From Isoetes taiwanensis (taxonomy: Eukaryota; Streptophyta; Lycopodiopsida; Isoetales; Isoetaceae), in the NCBI GenBank assembly GCA_021234155.1, contig JAJEKV010000054.1, forward strand, positions 2,829,702-2,893,701: a stretch of 64,000 nt of DNA, in the 5' to 3' direction. The notes under the pieces were generated by a model. That model was not told the DNA's origin. It ran no database searches and saw only the letters and a program-made list of their open reading frames with translations. Shown here piece by piece: positions 49,331 through 61,441 of this stretch. The position numbers and the translations under genes were made by a program. The stretch's first letter is position 1. Every line of letters begins with the position of its first letter.

Positions 49331-52300
49331 GTAAATGATCTATTTTTCTTGCTTATTACATTAAAATTTATTGCATGCATTTGTTTCTCTATGATGTTGC
49401 ATAGTTTATGACAAATTCAAGTACCGATAGCCTTCTGCTGGCAGCCTGACCTTAGATGCATTACTGAACAATATTTGGAACATTGCTACAGCATGCTTAA
49501 AAGGAGTTTGCAATGGTGAAAGTTCCAATGACTCAGCGCACTTTACGCTTTCCTTAAACATAACAATTGCATCCTTCCATTTTCCAGCTTTCTTGAATTC
49601 ATTTTTTAGAGTTGGCACATCTTATCTATTAAAAAGGCAGCGTGTTGGTATTTGTGTTGGAACGAATGGAACGCCGCATGCGGTGTTCCCTTGCCCCTTC
49701 TGGGACGCTAGGCTTTGAAAATGCATTTATTGCCTCTTTGTTGACATGTTAATTCGTCCTTTGATTAGAGCTGAATATACCTCTAGATTTTTGTAAGTGG
49801 TGACCTGCTTCTGCTATACTTCTTTTGCATTTCTAAGTTTGAGAAAACAATGCAGATTTATAGCATTTTGAAACATTAGCTCTTTTATCAACGTTGCAAA
49901 TGTGAAGAGCTGCGAGTAGTTTGGCTATGAATTGAATGCGTTTGCAGATATTCTTGCTCAAGTACTGCAATAATCTAGCATCGGATATTGAAATGCCAAC
50001 TCCGTCCATCAAGTGGATGCCAAGTTTTGCAAGTTGCCTAGCATGTAAGCTTGACAATTTGCATTTTAAGCTTTGGAATCGTATAGCCGTAGGCACATTA
50101 CAAATGAAGCTTTGGAATCATATAGCCATAGGCACATTACAAATGATTCTCCTAGAAGTCTTTATTAGTTTCAAATCCATTTTCACCTATAACAGGTTCT
50201 GCCTTGGTTACCTTTTAATATCTTACATCTTTGGTTCATTTTTCATTGTGGACGCATGCATCAAGTGCTGCACAAACATAAAACTTGCCTTAATCTGATC
50301 CTTTGTTCATAGCCAGATATTTTTATATAGTAGGACTAGCACAACTAAAAAATACTTATTGATGAGTTGAACATGTGCTTTGTTTTCAAGACTGATATGC
50401 TTCTTAGTTTGTGCCAAAGATGATGGTTTCGCTTTTAGGTGATTTCTTGCTTTTGCATTGGTATGATGATTTTGCAACATTAACTCAATCAAGAAGGTAT
50501 GAAAGATAAAAAAAATTTGTTTGATATTTGAAGTATGCAATCATTATGCTGATTCTATGGTGTTACATGCATGGACTCTTACATGAAATTGTTTGCACCA
50601 ACTTAACATCCACCGTTTCATGGCATGGGACTATTTCAGGAACTGCCGCCTTATCTGCAAACACACCTTTAAGGCTATCACATCTTGGACTACAAGCATG
50701 ACTTGGATAGACGGTCTGCTACAACAATCTATTGTTAGGGTCTGCTACAACAGTCCATTGTTGTAAGGCACACCCATGTACAATTTGAAGATTCTTTAAA
50801 GGGAGCCGGTTTTAAAAGTTGCCCTGCATGATATTTGGTACTGAATCTATAAATTAAATGAATTTAGTTTCTCAAACATGCACACAATTTCAATTTGATT
50901 TTTTCAGGGTATTATTTTATGCATCTTTAAGGATTATTATATGTCTTGAACAATCTCATTGATAAACTCCAGCATAGGAGTGCATGTGAACGATGTGCTG
51001 CCTCTTTAAAAGTTATATCGGTTGTGTTTGCACTGTCAGCATATGGTTATGATTGTTGAGTATGTAAATCTAGAATAGAATAGAATGGACGCCTTTTGTT
51101 TCAAATGCACATGTACCAATTACACATCTACAAATTCAAATTATCCATTGCACTTCACATTCACGCATTTCTTCTACAAAGCCAACATCCTTAGCATTAC
51201 ACATATCTACAAATGTAGAATTACGTCTATACATTTCTACAAAGCCAAAATCCTAAGTAGAGAAGAAAGCACTAAGATCACTTTTGGTTTATAACCTTGG
51301 CATCTAAATTCTATTTACACTCCATGAAATCAATCCATTTACCATTTGACATATCTATTTTATGCATGCTACATTTTGGTCCACCAACAATCCATTTCAT
51401 TCAACCTACATATTTCATAATATTTCCCTATTCCATGCACCCACGGCTAATGCCCTGCATTGTTGTACATATTATTTCTCACCTAATTCAATTCTACATT
51501 TCGTGCTTGGAGATTTCTTAGGGAATCTATGAAATAGGCCCAAAGCTTTAACAGAAAATTCCCAATCCGTTATGTTATCTTCTAACATAACAAATTCTAT
51601 TAATTTTGCATTTACACTAACACCTTCAGTTCAATCCATGTCCACACCCAATCCATTATGTTAACTTCTAACATAACGGATTTTGTTAAATTGATATTCA
51701 CATTAAGGCATTATGTTCACACATACACATTATATTAACTTCAAACATACCTAATTTTGAAGGATATAGAAAAAATCCTTAGCTGTAGATACTTTGTCAA
51801 ATCAAACCAAGGCTTTGAAACATCTAGAAACTAATCTTGCTCAAGGTGCAGCAGTATTGAGTACAAAATGTGTTTTATACTATGCCCTCGTTTACTAATT
51901 TAGCATTCTTCATGCCCTTTGATATCATTGAGATAACAATTTGTACAGCCTACAAAAATTTTAGAGATATGAAATTCTGAGTAAAACCTGAAGTTGACAT
52001 GAGATATGTTTCCACAGATGAGCCAAGAGATTCAATGTTTTGGTAAACATTTGCACTTTCTGTAAATTCTCACTTGTAGTTCAACTATGTGTTCAGCCCA
52101 GCCATTCACATATATGGATTTCATAAGCGATGATGAAGTGGAGAATGACATGCCCAACAATTCTGTAAGTCTGGAAATGTCTAGAATGGAGGCCTTTGAT
52201 ATGTTAGATGCCATAGCAGTTGATTATAATTCTAGATAACCTAAGGAATGCAATTCCCACTTGATAGAACTGATTGGTTGGAACATGTGAAGAATCAGCA

Positions 52301-52384
52301 TTGTCATATGCATTCTCAAAATGTACAAGTTTCTCAGTCTCTATTATGGAAGGACGTCTTGTCCTTTAATATTGGCCCTGTGAG
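49331..52384. other. Non-coding spacer
   Basis: Includes the second copy of the palindromic site (49668-49689), a 31-bp tandem pair GCTTTGGAATC(A/G)TATAGCC at about 50071-50142, and a repeated TAACTTCTAACATAAC phrase at 51570-51680. No supported gene. Confidence 0.45.
49668..49689. repeat. Palindromic site, second copy
   Basis: GGAACGCCGCATGCGGTGTTCC, palindromic apart from one central pair on each side. Same as the core at 41537-41570, 8.1 kb away. Confidence 0.8.
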
Positions 52385-53149
52385 AAATGGGCATCGAATT
52401 CCAGCTGATTCCGTCATCTTATGAATGCCAATTTCCCAACTGCTTGCCCACTCACGTACTTGCTAATACCATTATGAATGCTCTTGCAATATAGATTCTA
52501 CTTGAAATATTTCTATTAATGGCATATTCAACAAAACTTGGATTTAATCAGATATAATAGACAGGGATATCATTTTAAAGTTATATGTACTGTTTAATTC
52601 TTCTTGGTTCTTATATAATTTTTATAAGTTCTAAATATATGACTTTATCTTTAAATTTAAAGTATAATTGTTATAAAAGCATTTAATTTCATTTGCTTCC
52701 TAAACTAATTTTCACTTGAATCTATATAGAATTAGACATTTCAATGATATAAAATTTTTATTTTCAATGATTTCTTAACAAATTTAAAATTTGCCAATCA
52801 GGATAATTTGTAAATGAAATATGATGGTTTGATAAGTGATTGACTTATCACTATATGAGAATTTTACAATTTAGATTTACCACTTTAAAAAAAGTATTAG
52901 ATTAAGATTAATTAAAAAATAAAGTTTATGATTTAATAACAAATACTAAATAGTTTATTATTGATGAAATAAATATATATTATAAATTACTTTAAAAATT
53001 AACTATTCAAATTTTTTTAATTAAAACATATAATCATTTGATTAATTTCATCAAAATTGTTTTTAAACTTTTTGAAACAATAACATTTTAATCATATAGA
53101 GTCATATGAGATTAGTGTAGAAAGCAATTTTAAACTTTGATAACTATTA

Positions 53150-53468
53150 ATTTAACTATAAACTATTCTAACTATAAACTATTCTAACTATTCTAACTAT
53201 TCTATTCTAACTATTCTAACTATAAACTATTCTAACTATTTTATACTATTCTAACTATAAACTATTCTAACTATTCTAACTATTCTATACTATTCTAACT
53301 ATTCTATTCTAACTATTCTAACTATTCTATTCTATTCTATTCTAACTATTCTAACTATTCTATTCTAACTATTCTATACTATTCTAACTATTCTAACTAT
53401 AAACTATTCTAACTATTCTAACTATTCTAACTATAAACTATTCTAACTATTCTATTCTATTTCTATTC
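53150..53468 (+). repeat. Minisatellite of TAACTATTC / ATTCT units
   Basis: About 320 bp made of TAACTATTC, TATAAACTATTC and ATTCT units in changing order. It seems to have grown from the end of block B, which finishes ...GATAACTATTAATTTAACTATAAACTATTC. Confidence 0.92.
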
Positions 53469-53677
53469 TTATATAATTTTTATAAGTTCTAAATATATGA
53501 CTTTATCTTTAAATTTAAAGTATAATTGTTATAAAAGCATTTAATTTCCTTTGCTTTCTAAACTAATTTTCACTTGAATCTATATAGGATTAGACATTTC
53601 AAGGATATAAAATTTTTATTTTCAATGATTTTCTTAACAAATTTAAAATTTGCCAATCAGGATAATTTGTAAATGAA

Positions 53678-54385
53678 CCTAAGCTGCCATTTGATCTGAA
53701 ATTTCTAAACAGAAAATGCAAGGTTGATAATGGTTTTTTCATTGGACAGAAGGGCCATATGGCTAAAATGGAGGAAAAGAGAAATGATTTTTATGTTAAG
53801 AGGATATGGCGCACCTACTGTCCCTTCTTCAAGTGTAACTGTGAGATACTTACTGATGGCAGAAACAAATGCAAGGATAACATCTTATGGTTTGACCATG
53901 TAATTTGGTACGTAATGAATAATCTGGAATTAGTATGGCCTGACAGTAATATTCAGATGAGATTCCATGAATTCACGGTTTTTCTCTCTTCTGATCTGGT
54001 GAAAGAAGCTGTTCTGGCATATGTGGGGTATCTGTCTATAAGGGAAATGATGATAAAAATGACTGCTAGGGTTGCTGAAAACCCTAATGTTGACTCGAAG
54101 ATGGAGTTTGGTAACTCCAAAGCTGCTGAATTACTGGAAAAAACTATAAAACCTCTGAGTTTCTTGGCCAAGCATTTACATGATAATAGCAGCATGAATT
54201 ACGCTTCCAAAAGGAAGAGTGCTACTTTTGAGAACCCCTCCAGCAATATACTCAGGCCTCCCAAAATCAAAAAGAGGCGTCCGGCTGCTGAATATACTTG
54301 TCTTGACTCACAGGAAAAATCTGATGCACCAATGGAAAAGGAGGTCTCTGCTGCACGAGTACATAATAATATCAAGTTCAATTGA
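53678..54385 (+). CDS. Unrecognised 235-codon ORF carried inside a repeat
   Basis: Open from the first base after block A' (CCT, 53678) to TGA at 54383-54385, with the first ATG at 53759. Sequence composition is clearly coding against the AT-rich flanks: CPFFKCNCEILTDGRNKC (four Cys), ILWFDHVIWYVMNNLELVW, then FGNSKAAELLEKTIKPLSFL and a basic tail RPPKIKKRRPA that looks like a nuclear localisation signal. I recognise no family. It is followed by about 300 bp including an A11 run (54625-54636). Most likely a captured or retro-copied host gene fragment truncated at its 5' side; an element-encoded protein is the alternative. Confidence 0.5.
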   Translation, partial: PKLPFDLKFLNRKCKVDNGFFIGQKGHMAKMEEKRNDFYVKRIWRTYCPFFKCNCEILTDGRNKCKDNILWFDHVIWYVMNNLELVWPDSNIQMRFHEFTVFLSSDLVKEAVLAYVGYLSIREMMIKMTARVAENPNVDSKMEFGNSKAAELLEKTIKPLSFLAKHLHDNSSMNYASKRKSATFENPSSNILRPPKIKKRRPAAEYTCLDSQEKSDAPMEKEVSAARVHNNIKFN

Positions 54386-56640
54386 CAGCTATGAAAAATG
54401 GTAAAAAAAGTTTTTTCTGAAGTATACTTTCCTATTGCTGAGAAGCAATTTTTATTTTGAGAAGCAATTTCTATTTTATCTGAACTACAGATATATATTT
54501 TCTCTCTCTTATGAATATCAAAAAAAAATTTATGCATGTTGTCTTTGTCAATGGTATGCCTGACTGGGCTGATTATGACTTGGCATTTGCATCTGGCCAC
54601 AGTGCCAATATTATCTTACTTGATAAAAAAAAAAATTAGTATAACCCCCCTATGATGTACAGAGAAAAAGAAGAGAATTATACACAAGGACTGATGGTTT
54701 GATAAGTGATTGACTTATAACTATATGAGAATTTTCCAATTTACACTTACCACTTTAAAAATACTTTAAAAAGGTATTAGATTAAGATTAATTAAAAGAT
54801 AAAGTTTATGATTTAATAACAAATACTAAATAGTTTATTATTAATGAAATAAATATATATTGAAAATTACTTTAAAAATAAACTATTCAAATTTTTTTAG
54901 TTAAAACATATAATCATTTTATTCATTTCATCTAAACTGTTTTTAAACGTTTTGAAAAATAACATTTTAATCATATAGAGTCATCTGAGATGAAAATTTA
55001 ATTTTAAATAGAATAAAGTAAAAATTAGTCTAGAAAGCAATTTTAAATTTTGATAACTATCACACTTTTTATCTAAAGAAATTGAAAATTCTATAAAAGT
55101 CAACGAGAGTTAAAAATACATATAATCTTATCATGGCATCCTTGAAGGATTATTAGATTTGAATAAGTCCAATTTTTGTTAAATACGTCATACTAACAAT
55201 TAAGTTTCTATTATCCAAGTCGGAAAGAGTCAAATAAAGTAATTTTCATTCAAGAGGAAGTAAGCCAACTTCTGCTAAGAGCATTGCATGCGTTTGATTC
55301 ACTTAGGAGGAAACATTTTTGAACATCCTCGACCTTGGCCCATATTTCTTTAGAGAGGCCAAGCCCCCCACACTTGGCACCTATAGAGCGAAGCTGGTTA
55401 CCAGTGTCTTGTAAATAAATTTCTCAAATTCCACTTTATTAACGTGATTATTCTTACATAAGCACATAACACTATATAGAGCCCGCATGCCACCTATTGC
55501 TCTTCACTCTATCCCATATTCCATTTGTATCCATCTGCCACCCCAATTCCCAAATACTTATATGTATATGTTTGTTCCAAAGCCTCTCCTTCATACATCA
55601 TATTTACATTTTATTTTCCAGTAATAACCATCACCTTGATTTTTCCTTTGTTCATAAGCATATTTATGGAGATGCTAAATGATTCAAGGGCATTTAATTG
55701 TTGTTGTGGACCTGATGACATTTGAGACAGAATTAATATCGTCTGCATAAAGCAACAATCCTGCAATTCTCGCTACTGCACCTCCTTCTCGTCTTAGGCG
55801 TGATTCTAATTCATCAATCAAAAAGAAGAGTTGGAGATGACAATTTGTTATAAGAAGCTTCTTTCTATATGCAGATGGAACCTCAATATATGAAGATATT
55901 TTCTTTGTCATGACACCTTACCTTCTTCAACAATGTTGGCACGGAGTCAATGCTAAGATAAGAACAAATACTCAATGCATAAAGGCATCCAACTTAGGAG
56001 AACCACGTCTAAGCATGAAAGGTTTTTAAAAACTATCTCTAAAATGTCCATTCCTCCACTTGATTAAAAGAAGAAAAGCAATAAACTTGCATAAAAAAAC
56101 ACAAGATAGATATATAGATAGATAGATAGTATTTTTACGTCATGCCACATTGGCAGCATCCATGAGGACATATGACGGACCCCCAGAGACTTGAACACAA
56201 GAAAATAGGCCAATGGTCCATATCCATTGATGATTCTCAACTTCATCTATTCACTGATCTCCCAGTGCATATAAACTATTAGAGGGACATCTGATGTAAT
56301 GATATATAATAGACAAACCTAGAGCTACAAAGTTCAAGAGCATATTAAAAAGCACAAGTTCTGAGAAAACCAGATAGACTAGAAACATGTGCCTGGCAAT
56401 GCCAAGCATTATCCAAGGGTGTCTATAATGGGCAGCGAGCAATAGATTTTGCATTAGTGGAATGTTATAGACATAATCGAGTTTGTAGATGGAATGGAAT
56501 GCCAACTCACATAGGGTGTTTTTTGCATGATTATTATTCCATGGAATGCACCTTCACATGATGACTAGATTTTCTTTGTAGGTGTACATATAATATGGAT
56601 TAAGCTTGTATAAAACATGTCTACTCTAACCAACCAAAGT

Positions 56641-56723
56641 TACAAAAGCAAGGAAGTTCAGAAACAAACAGAAGGTTACCTATAAATATAAGAAACATAA
56701 AAATAGGAGTCCTAAATGCATAC
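56641..56723. other. Junction between copy C and the next insertion
   Basis: Short unique stretch; nothing recognised. Confidence 0.4.
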
Positions 56724-57713
56724 ATGTGGTCTATGCGCGTAAGCACCATTGTTAACACCCGGCAATATGTTTTCCTCAATAAATCCTGTATAATATTGTT
56801 TCATAAGACTTTTTGTATTTTCTTAGATTTTCCGTATGTTATGTTGAATGAACGGAAGTGTATGTTGGTTGGCTTTACTAAGATTTGTGTAGCACGCCCT
56901 ATTCATCGTGATCTGCCTCAGACAATTGTTGTTCAAAGTGGGCCCATGTTCTTTCCATTCAAGCTACGTTTGTTAAATGGCCCAGAGCTAGCTCTCATGT
57001 TCCCTGAGGCCCCTCTCTTTGCTCAATTTCGTAAGTCTTACCAGCAGGCTCCTCCAGTTGCCTATGCTACAAATCCTACTCCTAGCTCTGCTCCTTCTTC
57101 AATGGATGTCTCTTATTCCCCTGTGACTTCTTCTACATCTATTCTAGCTGGTGGTCCCGCGCCTTTGCTGCTGGATCAACAGAGGCAAAGGTTGGATGAG
57201 ATTCAGAGGTCGCAAGAGCAGGTGGAAGCAGCTCGTGGGCAGTACATGGACATTGATCGTCGTGGTGCCCACCCTCCACCTAAACATCCACCGGCTCTTC
57301 ATCAACCTCGAAAGTCAGCTAAGGGTTCTAACACCTCTGCATCTCAGCTCTCCTCTACACTTGCTATACGTGATTCTGATCCTTCTGCTGCATGTGATCG
57401 CTTTGCTCCACTTCAATGGGCTGATTTGGCTGAAGATAATACTGTCTTGTCGAAGGACCAAGTTACATCTTCAAACTCTCCTGAGATTCCGGTAGTCATA
57501 TCGGATTTGACGTCATTAAAGGTTGAATGCGGTTAGACTCTTAAGCAGAGCCTTATCTCCTTTTACTTATCTAGTATGGAGTAAGCACATGGTGTCGCAG
57601 GCTCGTGTTCCAGCAGCATCCTCTTGTGTTTACACAACTAGATGAGAAATATTCATTTTGTACTTATTCTTGCTCATTAATAAACTTTTTGTTCGTCCTT
57701 CAAAAAAAAAAAA
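56724..57713 (+). mobile_element. Retro-insertion with ORF1-like protein and poly(A)
   Basis: An open frame of about 270 codons, of which the part from about 56830 looks coding: FPEAPLFAQFRKSYQQAPP, a Pro/Ser-rich stretch, LDEIQRSQEQVEAARGQYMD, a second Pro/Ser-rich region and DRFAPLQWADLAEDN. Stop at 57534-57536, then about 165 bp of 3' UTR with AATAAA at 57679-57684 and A12 at 57702-57713. The layout suits the end of a LINE ORF1 (a Pro-rich gag-like protein) or a processed transcript. No RT follows. The 5' border and target duplication were not found. Confidence 0.6.
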
Positions 57714-58949
57714 CTAAATGGTGTTGATTTTATACGTATTAAACAAGGTGACCTAGCAAACGCACTAATGACCTGCGTTTGCACCACAAAAATGAATCTT
57801 TCAAAGAGATTCCCTAAAAAAACCCTAAATTTTGCCATTTTTGGAGGGTCATTAACAAAAATGGCCCTCTGTTTCAAATTTAAGGTGTCGTTTTAGGATG
57901 GTCATGTCATAACTTGAACATGTTTTTTTATTTCAACATGCATATTTGGGGTCTAAAAATGTATGTTGTATTTAGTCTTTTATGCAAACTTGTCTAACAT
58001 GCCAAAATCAAGAGAGTGCAAAAAATCGTGCAAATGAAGCTCCTAAGCATTTCGTAGTAAAATTATGCATACATTACCGGTGGCTTTGGTGAGCAAATGC
58101 TAATAGGGCAAGCAACCGCACTTTGCTACCCAAAAAAAAAAATTGTTGTCAAGCTACGAGCCCATAGCATGAAAAAACAATGTTGTCGGGCTACACATTA
58201 TGCGGTTAAATAAAGAGAAAAAAGTCGGATAGCAAAAGATAATACTTGGATAATACATGCACGGTTTTAGGAAAGGCCCATAAAACAGTAGGTAAGAAAA
58301 CAATCAATTAGGGTCGTGGAGTGAAAAATAAGTAGGTTTGAAAAAAACCCGGTGGGTAAGAAAATGACACGGTAGATAGTGCCTATCTTGGCGCATGGGC
58401 AAAGTTTTGATTCTATGCTATGCGTGCATAGGAAAGGTTTTTTTCTTTGTTCTGAGTTTGCCCTTTTTCTCTTAGAAATTGGCCTGATGCTTTTGCCTGT
58501 CTTTTTGGTCGAGATTGCAGCCCGTTGGCTCCGGATTTAGCGCCAGATTGCAGCTTAGAGGTGGATTCTGCGTTGCCAAGTAAGTATTTCAAACCCTTTT
58601 GGCGTTTAGGAAATTTGGTCGGCCAAGCTCTTCTCAGGTCGGCATCATGGACAGTTCTTATTGATCGGCCAGGCTCTTCTCAGGTCGGCCAAGATCTTCT
58701 CAGATCTTATCATGGACAGATACTTTCATAGCTGCAAAAATTGCAAAACAAGGGTTTTGGCACAGTTCTGGGTTCTCCAAAAACGACTTTTTCTGTTGAG
58801 AAAACATGGGTTTCGGTTTGTTTTGTTTTTATCAATGGACATCTTCTTCAAAGCAGATTGAATGTTTTTGCAGAAACTACATAACAAGAAGGTCAAACAA
58901 CAACAGAAAGACAGAAAATGATATAGTTTGTTTTGTAGTTTGTTGTTTA

Positions 58950-59006
58950 CTTCAATGGTAGGTTGGATCAGCCTGTGGGTTTGGAGGTTCGAATCCTCTA
59001 CTGCCT
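58950..59006 (+). ncRNA. tRNA-like (pol III promoter-like) sequence, degenerate
   Basis: TACTTCAATGGTAGG resembles an A box and GGTTCGAATCC is an exact B box. The T arm GGAGG-TTCGAAT-CCTCT folds, and an acceptor-like TACTGCC follows. A matching 5' acceptor strand and anticodon arm are not found, so this is a tRNA-derived relic or SINE head inside the TIR element, not a tRNA gene. Confidence 0.3.
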
Positions 59007-59859
59007 TAATCTCTCTGCCATATTAACTTTAAAAGCACTTGTGTCTATTATTAAGCTTTGAGTGCATCTTCCATCAGAGCTCTTGCATCTTGTGTCTTGC
59101 TTTGAATGCTTCACAACATTAATGACACTTTGCAGGCGCAATCTTGCATCAGAGTTCTTGCAACCAGAGCTTTTTTAGCATGAGGTAAGAATATAATATG
59201 TATGATCTAAAGATTTTGCAATATCTACTCTGAAACTTTATGGAAAAGCATTTTGCACATGTTTGGAGATGAATTTGTTCCTTTTTCTTTTAAGGTGATT
59301 TGAAAGATGATTTTGCAGGTGGATTTTGGCAATTTTGCAAGTACTTTAAGGTAAAATTTTAAGATAATTTGAGTTGTTTCTTTTCTTTGTAAGAAATTTC
59401 TAGAGCCAAATACGTGTAGTTGCCATGTTTTTGGAAGAGTTGCTTGTCTCTGGAAGCATGTCAAATTAATTTATGCTTTAGACTCTTACTTGTAATGGAA
59501 TATGGAAGTTGATAACCTCTTGTGAACTCTTTGAAAGATATAGCAATTGAAATATAGCATTTGGATCATCAGTTACAGTTTATAAGACTTTGTGTAGGAG
59601 GTTCGTTTCTGCCAAAGCATCCAGGTTCTCCATTCCCTTTTGCAGCCTTTTGCAAGTTGGTCCATACACATATCAGCAATTTTGTTCTCGAGATGTATTC
59701 TTGTTTTACATTTTGAGTTCAATTGGATCATGCTTGACTGCTTGCAGGTGTTTGGATCCTCTAGAATTTGGAAGTCAATAGGTTTTGTATACTTAAGTGA
59801 CAACTTTACAAGTCTAGACAACCTAGCATAAGTGAGAAAGCTTTGCCTTTGTGTGCATG

Positions 59860-60085
59860 ACGGACAAACAACAAAACTTTTGCCTATGCTCGCATAGACA
59901 CAGACAAACAAAAAAATATTTTGCCTATGCGCGTATAGACTCGGACAAACAAAAAAGCTTTTGCCTATAAACTTTGGCCTATGTGTGCGTAGACGCAGAC
60001 AAACAAAAAAGATTTTTTCTATGCACGCATAGTCGCAAACAAACAAAAAAACTTTTGCGTATGCGCGCATGGACACAGACAAACA
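59860..60085 (+). repeat. Minisatellite with palindromic core, about 40-54 bp x5
   Basis: Units consist of GACAAACAAAAAA, a T-rich ATTTTGC spacer and a palindrome such as CTATGCTCGCATAG, CTATGCGCGTATAG or CTATGCACGCATAG. On the minus strand the units give a repeated Phe-Val-Cys / Tyr-Ala-His-Arg pattern in an open frame, which is a by-product of the repeat. Confidence 0.85.
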
Positions 60086-60849
60086 GAAAAATATTTTGAA
60101 AATACTTCGTTTTGAGCTTAGACAAAGAAAGCCTCTGAACACAAGAGCATTTGGTTACACAAAAAATTATAGCTATGCTTGTAGCTCATTCCTCTTGAAG
60201 ACCTTCAAAATCTTGAAGAGGAGAAAAATGTTCTAGAAAGTGAGGAAGTTCACAGGGTTATAGCATGTTATTTTGGGACATATCAATTTACACAATCTTT
60301 GCACGTAGAATGAGCGTATTACTCAGCATAATGGTCATATATATGGACTTATTATTTATATGCGTGGAGGCAAAACAAATGTTATCAAAAGCTCTTTTTC
60401 ATGATTATTTCACAAACCTAGATTGTGTCTATCTATGCACGCATAGGCAAATGCTATACACGCATAGAAAAAGACTCAAAAGATTTACACGCAAAACACT
60501 ATATGCGCTCATTGATATTGATACTAAAGAAGAAGTTCCTGCAAAAAAAAATGTCCCCTTGATATTAAAAAACATTTGTGAAATATTAATTGAATTGATA
60601 TCATATCTATGCGCGCATAGACATTTTTCTTTTCCCTTGCATTTTAGTGTTTCAAAATAGTACTATTTTTTAGTTTGACTTGAAGCAACAAATGTCATCC
60701 TCTGTTAAATGTGTACCTTTTGGATTGAAACTTTTTTTCTGCTGCCCGTTTTCTTTAAAAGAGGTCAAAAATACCGAATTTACGTGTTTTCAAAAAAGGA
60801 ATCTGCAATTGCACCACAGGTCATTAGTGCATTTGCTAGGTCACCTTGT

Positions 60850-61441
60850 GTTATTATATGATTTTAGGGGCTCTCGCTGCCCTACGTCACCCCCGTGTGA
60901 ATATGCACCCAAACCAAGGGGGTTTCAGTGGGGATTTAATTCTAAAGTGTTGAATGTAATGGTTTATATTAATTCAAAAAAAAAATTTGGCCCCTTCGGG
61001 GCCTAGGAAAATGTGGTGTACAAATTAGAGAAAAGGGTATCATTCCTATATATAAGATTACTAGCAAAAAAAAAAAATTGGAATTAGTGACTTTTTGGCA
61101 TGCTCTTCCCGGCCACTTTCCGGCAGCACTTGTGGCTACCTTGACGAATCCAAGTATGCCACGTGGCTAATGATAAGATTTCCTTTTTTGAGCTCTTCCA
61201 CATGCGCTCTGTTTTCGTTGAGTCCGCAGTTTGTCTACTAATTTGTTTGGGATGCAGTTTCTCTGCTAATTTGTTTGGACTTGGTTTCAGTCAGAGCTCG
61301 CCAAGCATAGCTAGCGCTCCGGATAGGGTTCCATTTAAACTCCACTGTTTTACAAAGAAAAGCTCGATTTTCTGCAGTTTTATGCAGTGGCCAATAATTG
61401 AAATTGAAATTGGTTTAGCAGTGTAGATGAATTGGAAAAAA
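60850..61441. other. Spacer
   Basis: Contains a perfect hairpin site GGCCCCTTCGGGGCC at about 60989-61003. No gene recognised. Confidence 0.45.

Larger units (their letters stand above)
52515..55195. mobile_element. Composite AT-rich insertion in copy C
   Basis: Order of parts: A (52611-52817), B (52824-53150), minisatellite (53150-53468), A' (53469-53677), unrelated coding segment (53678-54690), B' (54691-55070). A/A' and B/B' are about 95 per cent and 90 per cent identical by eye. In the first unit A and B are joined by ATAT; in the second they are separated by the 1-kb coding segment. No inverted ends, RT or transposase found. Its class is unknown. Confidence 0.75.
52385..56640 (+). repeat. 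Duplication copy C of the LINE-derived unit, split by an insertion
   Basis: 52385-52514 matches copy A near 34245-34380 (GGCATCGAATTCC ... TTGAAATATTTCTA). The match resumes at 55195 (CAATTAAGTTTCTATTATCC) and runs to about 56640, parallel to copies A and B. Copies A and B are continuous at this point, so 52515-55195 is an insertion. Copy C lacks the GH17 exon, the TIR element and the miniature LTR element. Confidence 0.88.
57743..60849. mobile_element. 3.1-kb element with inverted ends and repeated palindromes
   Basis: The left end 57743-57775 starts ACAAGGTGACCTAGCAAA; the reverse complement of 60817-60849 is the same over 33 bp with one C/T difference. Weaker inverted similarity continues inward for about 60 bp (AAATT-GCCATTTTTGGA... 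against AAATT-GGTATTTTTGA...). Long inverted ends suggest a Mutator-like element, but no 9-bp target duplication is evident (left ACGTATTAA, right GTTATTATA) and no transposase is seen. The interior holds nine palindromes of consensus CTATGCRCGCATAG and a minisatellite built on them. Confidence 0.7.

Noticed and set aside
58950-59006. A functional tRNA gene
   Set aside because: Only the T arm and B box are convincing; no matching 5' acceptor strand or anticodon arm was found. Kept only as a tRNA-like relic.
59573-60142. 189-codon minus-strand frame with a repeated Tyr-Ala-His-Arg / Phe-Val-Cys pattern
   Set aside because: The repeat follows the DNA minisatellite and its palindromes; outside the array the translation has no coding character.
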